Below, piece by piece: positions 31,593 to 41,795 of a DNA stretch of 64,000 nucleotides. The DNA is from Azonexaceae bacterium. Its GTDB lineage: Bacteria; Pseudomonadota; Gammaproteobacteria; Burkholderiales; Rhodocyclaceae. The notes beneath the pieces are model-generated. The model worked only from the letters and a program-made list of their open reading frames with translations. It was not told the origin of the DNA and made no database searches. The translations under genes and the position numbers were made by a program. Position 1 is the first letter of the stretch; each line of letters starts with the position of its first letter. The stretch is from positions 513,764 to 577,763 of the forward strand of contig JAAXVL010000001.1 in assembly GCA_013335535.1 (NCBI GenBank), in the 5' to 3' direction.

Positions 31593-34500
31593 GATGAAGT
31601 CTCCGAATCTTTTGTTTCTGTGGTCTGCCTTGGATTGACGGGGATCAGAACACGGAATGTGGTGCCTTGACCTTCGGTGCTTTCAACCTCGATCAGCCCA
31701 CCATGTCGTTTGATGATGCCGTAGGACAGCGAAAGCCCGAGCCCAGTCCCTTTGCCTACCGGCTTGGTCGTAAAGAAAGGCTCGAAAATCCGGTTGATGT
31801 GCTCCGGTGCGATTCCCTTGCCAGTATCGCTGATTTCGACGCAAACCTTGTCCTCACCGTGGCGGCGGGTACGAATGGTAATGGTGCCCTGCGTTTCAAT
31901 GGCGTGTCCGGCATTGACCAGCAGGTTCATGAAAACCTGGTTGAGCTGCGAAATGAGGCAGAAGACATGGGGGATTTCGCCGTAATCCTTGACCACTTTG
32001 GCCTTGTATTTCAACTCATTCCAGACAATGTTCAAGGTGGAGTCGAGCCCCTGATGCAGGTCAGCCTCCTGCCATTCCTGCTCACCGACGCGCGAGAAGT
32101 TCTTGAGGTCCTGCACGATCTTGCGTACCCGCCCAAGGCCATCCTTGGATTCGGCGAGAAGGCTGAAAATGTCTTCCTTGAGGAAGGCGAAATCGTACTG
32201 CTCCATCAGGCGCCTGATTTCGTCTGCATGTGGGCTCGTTTCGCCCTCTTTGCAGAGCAGGGTTTCATAGGCGGCGATGAGGCCCATCAGGTCGTGCACG
32301 TAACCATCCAGCGTACCCAGATTGGAGTGGACAAAGCCGATCGGATTGTTCAGTTCGTGGGCGACGCCCGCAGCGAGTTGGCCGATGGATGCCATTTTTT
32401 CCGATTGCATCAACTGGTTGTTGGCGTCTTCAAGACGCTTGTTGAGTTTTTTTTGCTGGGCGAGGGTTTCGTCCATCAAGTTCTGCTGTGTTTTACGTTC
32501 TGTAATATCCGTCAGCACGCCGTCAAAAAACTCGGGATTGCCTTCCGCGCCTTGACGCACTGTGGTTCGACCATGCACCCAGACCACTTGACCGTCCGCC
32601 GTGATCAGGCGGTATTCCTGCGCGAAGCGCGACACTCCAGTGGCAGCGTGGCGCTTTGTTTCATCCAGCATTCGCGGCAGATCATCGGGATGAATAATGT
32701 CGAGGACCGCCGGTGTCCCGGCGATGAGCTGATCGGCTGAGTATCCCCATTGACGGACATTGTCAGAAATGAAGACCAGCGGCCAGCCCTCCGATGTTCG
32801 TGAGCGGTAGCAAACGACCGGACTCGCATTTACCACCTGCATGGCAAGGCGCAGCGCATTTTCGGTACGCTGTCGGCGGACGATGCGCCAGGTTTCACTG
32901 CCGATCAATTGCACTGTTTCGATATCGAAATCGGTGTAATCCGCTGCCTTGTTGCCGACGCCCGTCATCATGCGAACCTCACCCTCTTCCATGACCGGAA
33001 TGCTGAGCAGGCGGGTCAGGGCTGAGTGGCCGGGGGGGAGGCCATGTTTATTTGGCGTGGTCGCGTAGTCATTGATGACAATCGGCTGTTTTTGTCGTGC
33101 TGCATTGGCCCAGATACCCGCTTCGGAAATCGGGTAGTGGTTGTCGAAGGCTGCTGTACAGTAATTTTTCAGGGTGCTCGTCGACCAAGCTACCAGTTCG
33201 ATAGTCACCCCATCGATATTGACGAAGTGCATGAAGCCAATCACGCTCTGCGTCAGTTCTTCGGCCCGCTCGAGCGCGTATTGCATGAATGCCTTTTCGG
33301 GAAGCTCCTCGGCTTTTTTCGGCAAATCCAGTAAAACGGCAGAACGACGGGCTTGTTGGGAAAGCCGGAGTTCGGTCAAGCGACGCTCGGTAATGTCGAT
33401 GGTGATGCCGCCCAGATCTGCGCTACCGTCTTCGCGGGGAATGGCGAATCTGGTGCTTTCCAGAATTCGTCCCTCCCATTGATCCTCAACGCGTTCCGTG
33501 ATGCCAGTGGTCAGAATGCGTGCTTCGTCAGCGACAATTTTTTTCCCGAATTCGCCTGGAAAAGCCTCGATCGAAAGGCGACCCAGAATGCTCTCCGGAT
33601 TGATCCCGAACTGCTCGCGAAAGCCCTTGTTGGCGAGCAGAATACGAGAGTCTGCCGCCTTGATGTACGCACTGCCAGGCAAGTGGTCGATGAAGCGCTG
33701 TAGCGTTTTGACCGATGAACTCCATTCGCTCTCGGCCAGAACCCAGTTGCTGATGTCTTCAACGATGGCGACAAAAAAATCAACCGCGCCGTTTGCCTTC
33801 CGAATTGCGCGCGCTGAAATCGCGGTGTGGACAATGGAACCGTCCTTGCCGATAAAGCGCTTTTCCATTGCATATCCATCGGAGTTACCGCGCAAGACAG
33901 AGTCCATTTTTTGCTTGTCGGCTTCCAAATCGTCCGGGTGACTCAGTTCGTGCCAGTTCATCTGCATCAACGCTTCGGCCTCGTAGCCCAACATGCGACA
34001 CAGCGCCGGATTCACTGACAACCAGGTCTTGTCTGGAGAGATCGTTGCAATACCCACCATCGCGTAATCGAAAATGGCGTGGAAGCGGTCCTGGCTTTCC
34101 TGTGCGCGCAACCGGGTTTTCAGCAATACATGAATGCCCAGTCCTGCCAACAGGATGAGGATGCCGGCAAAGACCCAATGCATCCGGGGCCCGCTGTCTG
34201 TCAATGCAGAGAGTTCTTCATTACTCAGGTAAGAAACGACGAGCCAACGATATTCTGCCGGAAGGGATGGTGCTATTCGGGGCGCTGCCTGCGTTTCGGA
34301 CTGCTGTGGATAAACGCTTTGATAGGTCCACAAGCCGTTCTCGTCCAAAAATTGCCCCTGGCGTTCCTTCATGCGTGCCCAGCTGGTCGGAAAGCGGCTG
34401 CCCAGATTGCGCTTCGCATCCTTGAACATGAATCCCCATTCGTCGGCCGGGTCCGGCGAGTGTAGCCAGTATCCGGCGCTATCGACCAAGGCAAGGTGGG

Positions 34501-35140
34501 CTTCGGCATTGCTGTCGATGGCAAGGCGATCAAGCATCGCGTTGCCCAGATAGTTGATGATGACGATCCCCTGCTTCGTCCCCTTCCGGTCTTTGACGGG
34601 AAGGGCCAGGCGTAGCACGGGTTTGTAGGGCAACTCGATATTTCCGTTTTCGATATTCAGATCGAGTGGCGAAAGGTAAATTTGCCCGGCATCCCGCTGC
34701 ATCGCTTCGGTAAAGTAATAGCGGTCTCCCTTGTATTGGAGCTGGCTTCGCGGGATGAGCGCGGGCTGGCCGTCACGCAGGTCGACGCGGACTATTTCGT
34801 GACCGTCGGCATTGATCCAGCGAATCTGGTCATAGACTTTTTTCGTCTTTGCCAGGCTCTCAAACATGGCCTCGACCTGCCCGATTTCGGGCGTACTGGG
34901 ATCGTTGGCCAGTTTTTGTAGCGCAAAATGATCAGCAACGAAGCGCAGGTCGCCAACCAGCGATTGAATGTGACGCAGGATGGATGCACTACCCAGACCA
35001 ACGTTGAGTACTTCTTGATTTTTGAGCGTGGCCAGTTGTTCCCCGGTTTTTTCATGACCATAAAACCAGGTACTGACGACGACCACCAGGACGACGGGCA
35101 GGAAGCGCCTGAGGAATAGGGCCCGCTGGCTTAAGCTCAT
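31589..35140 (-). CDS. Cache-PAS-PAS-GAF-PAS sensor histidine kinase
   Basis: 1183-residue membrane-bound kinase. TM1 (about 13-23), an extracytoplasmic Cache-type ligand domain (about 30-315; DQIRWINADGHEIVRVDLRDG), TM2 (about 323-342), PAS (350-470), PAS (480-605), GAF (615-780; LTQSVIGFMHFVN), PAS (785-910), then dimerisation helix with His928 (AAGVAHELNNPIGF) and an HATPase domain (GKGTGLGLSLSYGI). No receiver is attached. The GAF and Cache domains suggest sensing of small molecules both outside and inside the cell; ligands are unknown. Follows the GGDEF-EAL gene by 2 bases. Confidence 0.92.
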   Translation of the reverse strand: MSLSQRALFLRRFLPVVLVVVVSTWFYGHEKTGEQLATLKNQEVLNVGLGSASILRHIQSLVGDLRFVADHFALQKLANDPSTPEIGQVEAMFESLAKTKKVYDQIRWINADGHEIVRVDLRDGQPALIPRSQLQYKGDRYYFTEAMQRDAGQIYLSPLDLNIENGNIELPYKPVLRLALPVKDRKGTKQGIVIINYLGNAMLDRLAIDSNAEAHLALVDSAGYWLHSPDPADEWGFMFKDAKRNLGSRFPTSWARMKERQGQFLDENGLWTYQSVYPQQSETQAAPRIAPSLPAEYRWLVVSYLSNEELSALTDSGPRMHWVFAGILILLAGLGIHVLLKTRLRAQESQDRFHAIFDYAMVGIATISPDKTWLSVNPALCRMLGYEAEALMQMNWHELSHPDDLEADKQKMDSVLRGNSDGYAMEKRFIGKDGSIVHTAISARAIRKANGAVDFFVAIVEDISNWVLAESEWSSSVKTLQRFIDHLPGSAYIKAADSRILLANKGFREQFGINPESILGRLSIEAFPGEFGKKIVADEARILTTGITERVEDQWEGRILESTRFAIPREDGSADLGGITIDITERRLTELRLSQQARRSAVLLDLPKKAEELPEKAFMQYALERAEELTQSVIGFMHFVNIDGVTIELVAWSTSTLKNYCTAAFDNHYPISEAGIWANAARQKQPIVINDYATTPNKHGLPPGHSALTRLLSIPVMEEGEVRMMTGVGNKAADYTDFDIETVQLIGSETWRIVRRQRTENALRLAMQVVNASPVVCYRSRTSEGWPLVFISDNVRQWGYSADQLIAGTPAVLDIIHPDDLPRMLDETKRHAATGVSRFAQEYRLITADGQVVWVHGRTTVRQGAEGNPEFFDGVLTDITERKTQQNLMDETLAQQKKLNKRLEDANNQLMQSEKMASIGQLAAGVAHELNNPIGFVHSNLGTLDGYVHDLMGLIAAYETLLCKEGETSPHADEIRRLMEQYDFAFLKEDIFSLLAESKDGLGRVRKIVQDLKNFSRVGEQEWQEADLHQGLDSTLNIVWNELKYKAKVVKDYGEIPHVFCLISQLNQVFMNLLVNAGHAIETQGTITIRTRRHGEDKVCVEISDTGKGIAPEHINRIFEPFFTTKPVGKGTGLGLSLSYGIIKRHGGLIEVESTEGQGTTFRVLIPVNPRQTTETKDSETSS

Positions 35141-35142
35141 GG

Positions 35143-38064
35143 TCAGCTTTTGGCTACCCGGAAGGCTTCACGAATCTGTTCGCGCAACAGATCGTCATCC
35201 CATGGCTTGGTCAGGAATTTGTAAATGGCGCCGCGATTGATTGCCCCCGTGACCGAATCGATATCGGTGTAGCCAGTCAGAACGATGCGGATGGTATCCG
35301 GATAGAGCTGGCGGACCCTGGCGAAGAACTCGGTTCCCGACATGTCCGGCATGCGCTGGTCGGAAAGGATGACTTGTATCGGATGTTTGGCCAGATGCTC
35401 GAAAGCCTCTGCGGGTGACTGGGCTGTCAGGATATTAAAGCCTTCGCGGCGGAGCAGACGTGACAGCGAGGTCAGGATATTCGGCTCATCATCAACAATA
35501 AGCAGCGTTTGGCCCTTTTCGGGGGGCGTGTCGGCGAGTTGCAGGCGTTTTCTGCCCGCCAGCAGTTGTTCAAATTCTGCGGCCGGCAGCGGCCGGCTGA
35601 ACAGATAGCCTTGCATCGAGTCGCAACGCCGGCTACGCAGGAAGCTGGCCTGCGCTTCTGTTTCCACGCCCTCGGCAAGCACGTTCAGGTTGAGGCTGCG
35701 GGCCATGACAATGGCGGCGGTGGCGATGGCGGCATTGACCGGGTTTTCAGTTATGTCGCGGATAAAGCTCTGGTCGATCTTGATCTTGTCGAAAGGGAAG
35801 CGCGATATATATGACAGCGATGAGTAACCGGTGCCGAAATCGTCGAGTGATATCTTGATGCCGAGCGCCTTGAGGGTTCGACATTGGACGATGGCTTCAT
35901 CGATATCGTCGATCAGTGCGCTCTCGGTGATCTCCAGTTCCAGTGCGCCGGCTGGCAGGCCGGTTTCGCCTAGGCACTGGCTGACCAGGTTGGACAGGTT
36001 GGCCTGGCGAAACTGGCGCGAAGAGAGATTGACTGCGATGCGCAGGTTCGCCAGGCCAAGGTCGAGCCACTGCCGGGCTTGCAGACAGGCCGTGCGCAGG
36101 ACCCATTCGCCGATGGGCAGGATAAGCCCGGTTTCTTCGGCAATCGGGATGAATTCGACCGGGGAGACGGCGCCGAATTCCGGATGATTCCAGCGCAGCA
36201 GGGCTTCCATGCCGATCATGTTGCCGCTGTCGAGGCTGATCTGGGGCTGGTAATAAACGGTCAGTTCATTGTGCTGCAGGGCTGAACGCAAGGCCGCCTC
36301 GAGGCCGAGCCGACGGGCTGCGTCGGCATCCATCTCCGGTGAGTAAAAACGGAATGTGTTTTGCCCGGTCCTTTTGGCGCGAAGCAGTGCCGCGTCAGCG
36401 CATTTCATCAGGGTGTCGACATCGTTCCCGTTGCGGGGGGCTACGCTGACGCCGATGCAGGCCGTGATACTAACGACATGTCCGCCGACATCGAACGGCG
36501 CCGCAATGGCATCGAGCATGCGCTGGGTCAAGGCAATGGTGTCCCGCTCATGATTCAGGTTGGCCATCACGAAGCCGAATTCGTTGCCGGAGAGGCGGCC
36601 GATGGTATCGCCATCGCGTACCTGCAAATTGAGTCGGCGCGCCACCTCGACCAATATTCCGTCGCCAATCGGCGGGCCGAGCGTGTCGTTGATGAAACGA
36701 AAACGATCAAGGTCAAGCAGGATGACGGCTGTCTCACGATTGAAACGGTGAGCGCTGATCAACGCCTGCCCCAGTCGATCAGCAAACAGGCTGCGGTTGG
36801 GTAGATTGGTCAGCGGGTCAAAACTCGAAAGGTATTGAATTCGCTCGGCGGCGGCATGGCGTTCCGAGAGGTCGCTGAATATCCCGACATAATTGCTGAG
36901 TCGCCCGCTTTGATCGTGCACGGCCGAAATGGCGAGCCATTCGGACACGAGTTCGCCATCCTTGCGCCGGTTGGTGATCTCGCCCTGCCAGCTACCATGC
37001 CGGCTGATGGCGTCCCACATGTCGCGATAAAACCCGGGGCCATGTGTTCCCGACCGGAGAATGCGGGGATTCTTGCCGAGGGCTTCGCTGGCGTCGTAGC
37101 CGGTTACCTTCGAAAAGGCCTGGTTGGTCAGCAGAATGTTGCCTTTGGCATCGGTGATGCAGACGCCATCGCTGATGCCGGTAAATACAACCGATGACAG
37201 GCGATGCTCGGCTTCGGCCATTTTGCGGCGGCTGATGTCGGCCATGGTTCCCAGGGTCAGGAGCGCTTTCCCCTGTGGGTCGCGACGCAGAATTCGTCCC
37301 CGCACTTCCATCCATACCCAGTGGCCGTCGGCATGGCGCATGCGCAGTTCGTTGACATGAATTTCGTCACCCTCGCTGGCCGGCGACGCCATGCGCTGCA
37401 GGATCGCGTTGCGGTCTTCTGGATGGACCAGTTCAAGACTGGCCTCAATCGTCGCCGGCCCTTCATCCAGGCCGAGAATCCGCGACAGGCTGGGACTCCA
37501 GTGATTGCTATGGCGTTCGTGATTGTGTTCCCAGATACCGAAGCCAGAGGTGGCCAGGGCGATTTGCAGGCGAGTGTCGAGTTGAACGTTTTCGGCCATC
37601 CGCCGAGCGACTTCCTGCTCCAGCCATGCTTTTTGCCCGGCAACGGTATCGCGGGCCCGTTTCAGTTCAAGCTGGGCCTTGACGCGTATGCCGAGGACCG
37701 CAGGATTGATCGGTTTGGTGATGTAGTCGACCGCACCTTCCTGGATGCCGCGCTCCTCATTGTCCGGGTCGTCGAGGGCGGTAACGAATATCACCGGGAT
37801 GTCGCGTGTTTGGTCTTCTGCGCGCAAGGCGCGGAGGACGTCATGGCCATCCATCTCGGGCATCATGACATCGAGCAGAATGAGGTCGGGTTGAGGTGCG
37901 AGCCGGGCGTAGCGCAGGGCCACCGGACCGCTGTTGGCGACCCGGACATCAATGCCGAGATTGCTGATCATTTCCGAAATTGCGCTGAGGTTATCGGGCA
38001 CATCATCGACGATCAACACGATGGGTCGGCCTGGCTCCCGAGTCCTGTTGTCCTGATCTGTCAT
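35143..38064 (-). CDS. Receiver-PAS-PAS-GGDEF(degenerate)-EAL-receiver protein
   Basis: 973 residues, first gene of the operon. N-terminal receiver (Asp65, LLDVMMPEMDG), two PAS domains (about 165-285 and 290-405), a GGDEF domain whose active-site loop reads SGNEF (492-496), an EAL domain with EALLRW (620-625) and DDFGTGYSSL (741-750) intact, and a second receiver (about 855-973; ILSDQRMPD). The GGDEF part is therefore probably inactive or GTP-binding only, leaving a c-di-GMP phosphodiesterase. A receiver at both ends is unusual. The start has AGGGAG upstream at 8 bases. Confidence 0.92.
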   Translation of the reverse strand: MTDQDNRTREPGRPIVLIVDDVPDNLSAISEMISNLGIDVRVANSGPVALRYARLAPQPDLILLDVMMPEMDGHDVLRALRAEDQTRDIPVIFVTALDDPDNEERGIQEGAVDYITKPINPAVLGIRVKAQLELKRARDTVAGQKAWLEQEVARRMAENVQLDTRLQIALATSGFGIWEHNHERHSNHWSPSLSRILGLDEGPATIEASLELVHPEDRNAILQRMASPASEGDEIHVNELRMRHADGHWVWMEVRGRILRRDPQGKALLTLGTMADISRRKMAEAEHRLSSVVFTGISDGVCITDAKGNILLTNQAFSKVTGYDASEALGKNPRILRSGTHGPGFYRDMWDAISRHGSWQGEITNRRKDGELVSEWLAISAVHDQSGRLSNYVGIFSDLSERHAAAERIQYLSSFDPLTNLPNRSLFADRLGQALISAHRFNRETAVILLDLDRFRFINDTLGPPIGDGILVEVARRLNLQVRDGDTIGRLSGNEFGFVMANLNHERDTIALTQRMLDAIAAPFDVGGHVVSITACIGVSVAPRNGNDVDTLMKCADAALLRAKRTGQNTFRFYSPEMDADAARRLGLEAALRSALQHNELTVYYQPQISLDSGNMIGMEALLRWNHPEFGAVSPVEFIPIAEETGLILPIGEWVLRTACLQARQWLDLGLANLRIAVNLSSRQFRQANLSNLVSQCLGETGLPAGALELEITESALIDDIDEAIVQCRTLKALGIKISLDDFGTGYSSLSYISRFPFDKIKIDQSFIRDITENPVNAAIATAAIVMARSLNLNVLAEGVETEAQASFLRSRRCDSMQGYLFSRPLPAAEFEQLLAGRKRLQLADTPPEKGQTLLIVDDEPNILTSLSRLLRREGFNILTAQSPAEAFEHLAKHPIQVILSDQRMPDMSGTEFFARVRQLYPDTIRIVLTGYTDIDSVTGAINRGAIYKFLTKPWDDDLLREQIREAFRVAKS

Positions 38065-38088
38065 GCCTCATGCTCCCTACGCATTTCA

Positions 38089-38115
38089 TTTATAAACGCT
38101 AGTCTCGCCTGCCAA
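38089..38115 (-). promoter_or_regulatory. Possible promoter of the signalling operon
   Basis: TTGGCA at 38115-38110 and TATAAA at 38094-38089 are separated by 15 bases, short of the ideal 17. They lie in the 94-base gap upstream of the operon's first gene. Weak evidence; nothing else stands out in this gap. Confidence 0.25.
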
Positions 38116-38158
38116 GCGCGCCCAGACAAGGTATTCCGCGTACTCTGGGAAAATAATT

Positions 38159-41100
38159 TCAGGCTAGCTGCTTTTTTATGGTTTCGAGTACTGCCGCTGC
38201 TGCATCAAAGTTGAAATTAGCGATTTTCTGGCGCAATTGCTCGCATTCCGCCGGGCAAAAACGTTTCAGATCGCCTTTTAATTGATTGAACAGGTAGGTC
38301 GCTTCGATGTCACCGGTGCTCAGCAGTTTGCCCAGCGCGTCGACTTTCTGTTGGAGTGCCTGAGCCGCGGCTTTTTCCTCCGTTTCATCCGGTTTGGCCG
38401 GGGCGGTGGGAGGGGCGGGAGGCTGGGCAGGATTCGTTGCCGTCAGATGTTTTGCGAGCAGGACGTAGAGTGCGTCGGGAAAGACCGGCTTGGCCAGGAA
38501 GTCGGTCATGCCGGCCTCGATGCAGCGCTCCCGGTCCGCGTTGAAGGCATTGGCCGTCAAGGCAATGATGGGTACCGTAGCGCCGTTGGCCTGGGCGCGA
38601 ATTTGCCGGGTGGCGTCGAGCCCATTCAGTACTGGCATCTGGATATCCATCAGGATGAGATCGAAATTCGATTTATTAAAGCGCTCGACCGCAAGCAATC
38701 CATTTTCTGCGGTGACTACGTCAAGTCCGATGTTGGTCAGCAACTCAACCGCGATGTCACGATTGATCGGTTCGTCTTCGACGACCAGAACCCGCCCTTT
38801 TAACCGTTCCTGCTGCCGGTTTTCCGGGACGAGTGCCGTATCGTCTTCTGCAATGCCGAGGCGGGCGGTGATCCAGAAACGACTGCCGACGCCCGGCTTG
38901 CTATCGACGCCGACTTCGCCCCCCATCAGTTCGGCCAGATGGCGGGCAATGGCCAGGCCCAGTCCGGTACCTCCGAAGCGCCGGGTGGTCGAGCTGTCGA
39001 GTTGTTCGAAGGCATTGAACAGGCGGGCTGTGTCTTCGGGGCGGATGCCGATGCCGGTGTCTTTGACATTGAAGCGGCAGATCATTTCCTTGCCCTGGGT
39101 GCTTAGCAGTTCTCCGTAGATTGAAATTGAGCCGCTCTCGGTGAACTTGAGCGCATTGCCCGCAAAGTTGAGAAGAACCTGGCGCAAACGGGTGACGTCG
39201 CCAACAGCGCGTTCGGGCAGGCTCATGGTGTCGATGTGCAGCTTCAACCCCTTGCTGGCGGCGCGGTCGCGCATCATTGCGCCAATATTCTGGAGAACTT
39301 CGGCCGGCGAGAACGCGTAGTTTTCCAGAAGTACCTTGCCTGCCTCGATTTTGGACAGATCGAGGATGTCATTGATGATTTGCAGCAGATGCTCGGCCGC
39401 AGCTGAAATCTTGATCAGCTTTTCGTGTTGCTCGGGTTGCAGGGGGGTTTGTCTGAGCAGGTAATTGAGGCCGATGATGGCGTTCATCGGGGTGCGGATT
39501 TCGTGGCTCATGTTGGCCAGGAATTCAGACTTGGCGCGATTGGCCGCATCCGCCTTTTCCTTGGCCGCAGCGAGTTCGCTGGTGCGTTGCTCGACCAGGT
39601 TTTCCAGATGCAGGCGGTGGGCGTGCAGCTCGGCCTCGTTTTGTCGCCTTTCGGTGATGTCCTCCTTGGCAGCGACGTAGTGGGTGACCTGTCCGTTGTT
39701 GTCCCGGACGGGGGAAATGGTGGCCAGTTCGAGGTAGCGCGAGCCGTCCTTGCGCTGATTGACGAATTCGCCGCGCCAGACCTTGCCAGCCAGCAGCGTT
39801 GGCCACATGTCGTGATAAGTCTCAGGCGGCGTCTCGCCGGATTGGAGAATGTTCGGGTTCTGGCCAATGGCTTCCTCGGCCGTGTAGCCACTGGCCTGGG
39901 TGAAAGCGTCGTTGACGAAGATTATTTTGGCATTGAGATCGGTGATGACGATGCTTGCCGGGCTTTGCTCGACGGCGGTGGACAGGCGGCGCAAGCCCTC
40001 CTCGGCGGTTTCAAGCTGTCGGTTGAGTTCGCGGAGCTGAATGAGCTGGGCTTTGAGTTTGCGTTCCGATTGTTTGCGCTGGGTGATATCCATGGTCATT
40101 CCACCAAGCTGACGATTGCCACTTCCATCGTCGACCACGAACTTGGTGGATTCGTAATCCCGGCCGTTGAAACTTTCCTCGATGACGACGGTGCTTCCGC
40201 TTTCAAGCACTTTGCGGTCATCCTCGATAATTTTTTCGCCGAATTCGCCGGGGAACAGTTCCAGACTGGTCTTGCCGATCATGGTGCCCGGATCGATGCC
40301 GAGCAGGGTCTGAAAGCCCCGGTTGGCCATCACCGTTCGCGAATCGGCATCCTTCAGATACGCCGTGCCGGGAATATGATCGATGAAGCGCTGAAAGGTC
40401 AGCAAGGCACGTTGGTTTTCTTCGTTCTTGTGCTGAATCTCGCGGTCGAAAGTTTTCTGCCGGCGTTGATGCAGGAAAAGCAGCAGCGTGGAAGCGAGCG
40501 CTACCAGCAAGAACAGAAGCGCCCGGGCGATAGCCTGGGCTTGCCATGGGGCCAGCACCTCGGGGAGATCGCGGGCGGCACCGATGATCAGGGGCTCTGT
40601 CATGTTCAAGGCTTCTGGTTGTAGCGTCCGCATTGACATCAGACGCTCCCGGCCCAGAACGTAGGAGTTTCCGATCATCATGCTGGCCGGCTGGCCACTG
40701 GCCATGTGGCGCTGGAACAGTGACCCCGGCACGTTTACGGAAAACCCGGGGCTTGCCTTTGGTTGTTCCGGAACGAGGACCATCATTTTGCCGCTACCGT
40801 GGATGATGGACAGGGTGGTTTCGTGGCCGGCATGGATGGAGTGGAGCAGGCTGACGATGTTCTCGTTGTCGATGGTCGCCGTCACAATGCCGGCGAATTC
40901 TCCACGCGGCCCGACGATCATGCGCGCCAGGTTTATCGAATAAGCCCCCAGGGCGGTGACGAAGGGCTCGCTCAGATAGAGGGCATTCGCATCCGGGTTT
41001 TTCAGGGCGGTCTGGAAGTATTCACGCTGCGCAAAGTTCTTGCCGACGAGATCGGTCCGGTTGCTGACGAGAATGGTGCCCCTCGCATCAAAGTAGGCGA

Positions 41101-41452
41101 TGGTTCGTACGCCCTCCAGCGCTTTTGCCAGCGTACCCAATTCAAGGGTGACAATGGCGAAGCCGTCTTTGTGTGTGAGTTGCAAGGGGACGGTGTCGCG
41201 CAACCTGTCGAGAACCACGTTGACGGAAGCCAGTCGACGTCCCAATTCCTCGGCGACGATCTGGCTATGGCTTTCCAGTCGCTCTCTTGCCTCGTTTTCG
41301 ATGCGGCTGCGGGCCTGGATCTGGTCGACCGTGATTTGGGTTCCGAGCAATAGCAGTCCAACAGCCAACGCCAGCCACTGCAACAGGTAGGCGCGCTGGC
41401 GCACGCCGACGGATGAGGTCGCGACGGCCGTCGGGGCAGGCGAGGCACTCAT
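38159..41452 (-). CDS. Cache-PAS-PAS hybrid sensor histidine kinase
   Basis: 1097-residue membrane hybrid kinase. TM1 (about 24-44), extracytoplasmic double-Cache domain ([30 protein letters not shown]... [15 protein letters not shown]), TM2 (about 310-330), two PAS domains, a coiled coil, dimerisation domain with His650 ([15 protein letters not shown]), HATPase ([12 protein letters not shown]), a receiver (Asp936 in LILMDIQMP), and about 110 further C-terminal residues with a helical, Hpt-like look but no obvious phosphoacceptor His. Paralogous in its PAS part to the Cache kinase at 31589. It lies 10 bases after the HicA-like gene and 94 bases before the eight-gene operon. Confidence 0.92.
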   Translation of the reverse strand: MSASPAPTAVATSSVGVRQRAYLLQWLALAVGLLLLGTQITVDQIQARSRIENEARERLESHSQIVAEELGRRLASVNVVLDRLRDTVPLQLTHKDGFAIVTLELGTLAKALEGVRTIAYFDARGTILVSNRTDLVGKNFAQREYFQTALKNPDANALYLSEPFVTALGAYSINLARMIVGPRGEFAGIVTATIDNENIVSLLHSIHAGHETTLSIIHGSGKMMVLVPEQPKASPGFSVNVPGSLFQRHMASGQPASMMIGNSYVLGRERLMSMRTLQPEALNMTEPLIIGAARDLPEVLAPWQAQAIARALLFLLVALASTLLLFLHQRRQKTFDREIQHKNEENQRALLTFQRFIDHIPGTAYLKDADSRTVMANRGFQTLLGIDPGTMIGKTSLELFPGEFGEKIIEDDRKVLESGSTVVIEESFNGRDYESTKFVVDDGSGNRQLGGMTMDITQRKQSERKLKAQLIQLRELNRQLETAEEGLRRLSTAVEQSPASIVITDLNAKIIFVNDAFTQASGYTAEEAIGQNPNILQSGETPPETYHDMWPTLLAGKVWRGEFVNQRKDGSRYLELATISPVRDNNGQVTHYVAAKEDITERRQNEAELHAHRLHLENLVEQRTSELAAAKEKADAANRAKSEFLANMSHEIRTPMNAIIGLNYLLRQTPLQPEQHEKLIKISAAAEHLLQIINDILDLSKIEAGKVLLENYAFSPAEVLQNIGAMMRDRAASKGLKLHIDTMSLPERAVGDVTRLRQVLLNFAGNALKFTESGSISIYGELLSTQGKEMICRFNVKDTGIGIRPEDTARLFNAFEQLDSSTTRRFGGTGLGLAIARHLAELMGGEVGVDSKPGVGSRFWITARLGIAEDDTALVPENRQQERLKGRVLVVEDEPINRDIAVELLTNIGLDVVTAENGLLAVERFNKSNFDLILMDIQMPVLNGLDATRQIRAQANGATVPIIALTANAFNADRERCIEAGMTDFLAKPVFPDALYVLLAKHLTATNPAQPPAPPTAPAKPDETEEKAAAQALQQKVDALGKLLSTGDIEATYLFNQLKGDLKRFCPAECEQLRQKIANFNFDAAAAVLETIKKQLA

Positions 41453-41462
41453 CGGCGAGCGC

Positions 41463-41741
41463 TCAGGCTTCCTTTGCCTCGTAGGCGGACAGCGTTACGC
41501 CAGCGTGGCTCAGCATCTCGCGGATGGCCTTGATGTCCATACGGCTGCAGGTGCTGCTGTTGTGCGGGTGATGCAGGAAGGCTTCGACCTTGTTGAGGGT
41601 GACCTTGAAGCGGGCGCCGTTGGCGGGTTCGACTTCGGCGCCGAGGTGGTGGAGCAGCGATTCGATCTCGCGCCAGTGGATGTTGGCCGACGGCGGGTCT
41701 TGGAAAATGCTGCGCATCAGGTGGGCATGCTTGTGACTCAT
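41463..41741 (-). CDS. HicA-like small protein without HicB partner
   Basis: 92 residues. The part [38 protein letters not shown] followed by [14 protein letters not shown] resembles the double-stranded-RNA-binding-like fold of HicA toxins, with the conserved histidine in the HHPH position. HicA proteins are mRNA interferases normally paired with HicB; no HicB-like gene lies on either side. It may be a regulatory or housekeeping relative rather than a toxin. It precedes the hybrid kinase by 10 bases on the same strand, so the two are probably co-transcribed. Confidence 0.65.
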   Translation of the reverse strand: MSHKHAHLMRSIFQDPPSANIHWREIESLLHHLGAEVEPANGARFKVTLNKVEAFLHHPHNSSTCSRMDIKAIREMLSHAGVTLSAYEAKEA

Positions 41742-41795
41742 GGCGAATCTCCGAGCAGGTGATGCTGGCTATTCTATGCTTCTGCGATGTTGCCG

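Noticed and set aside
38095..38115. Sigma-54 promoter before the signalling operon
   Set aside because: TTGGCAGG is present but the required GC twelve bases downstream is out of register, so it does not fit the -24/-12 pattern.
39425..40624. 399-codon plus-strand frame over the hybrid kinase
   Set aside because: Antisense to a kinase with intact PAS, His650 and ATPase motifs.
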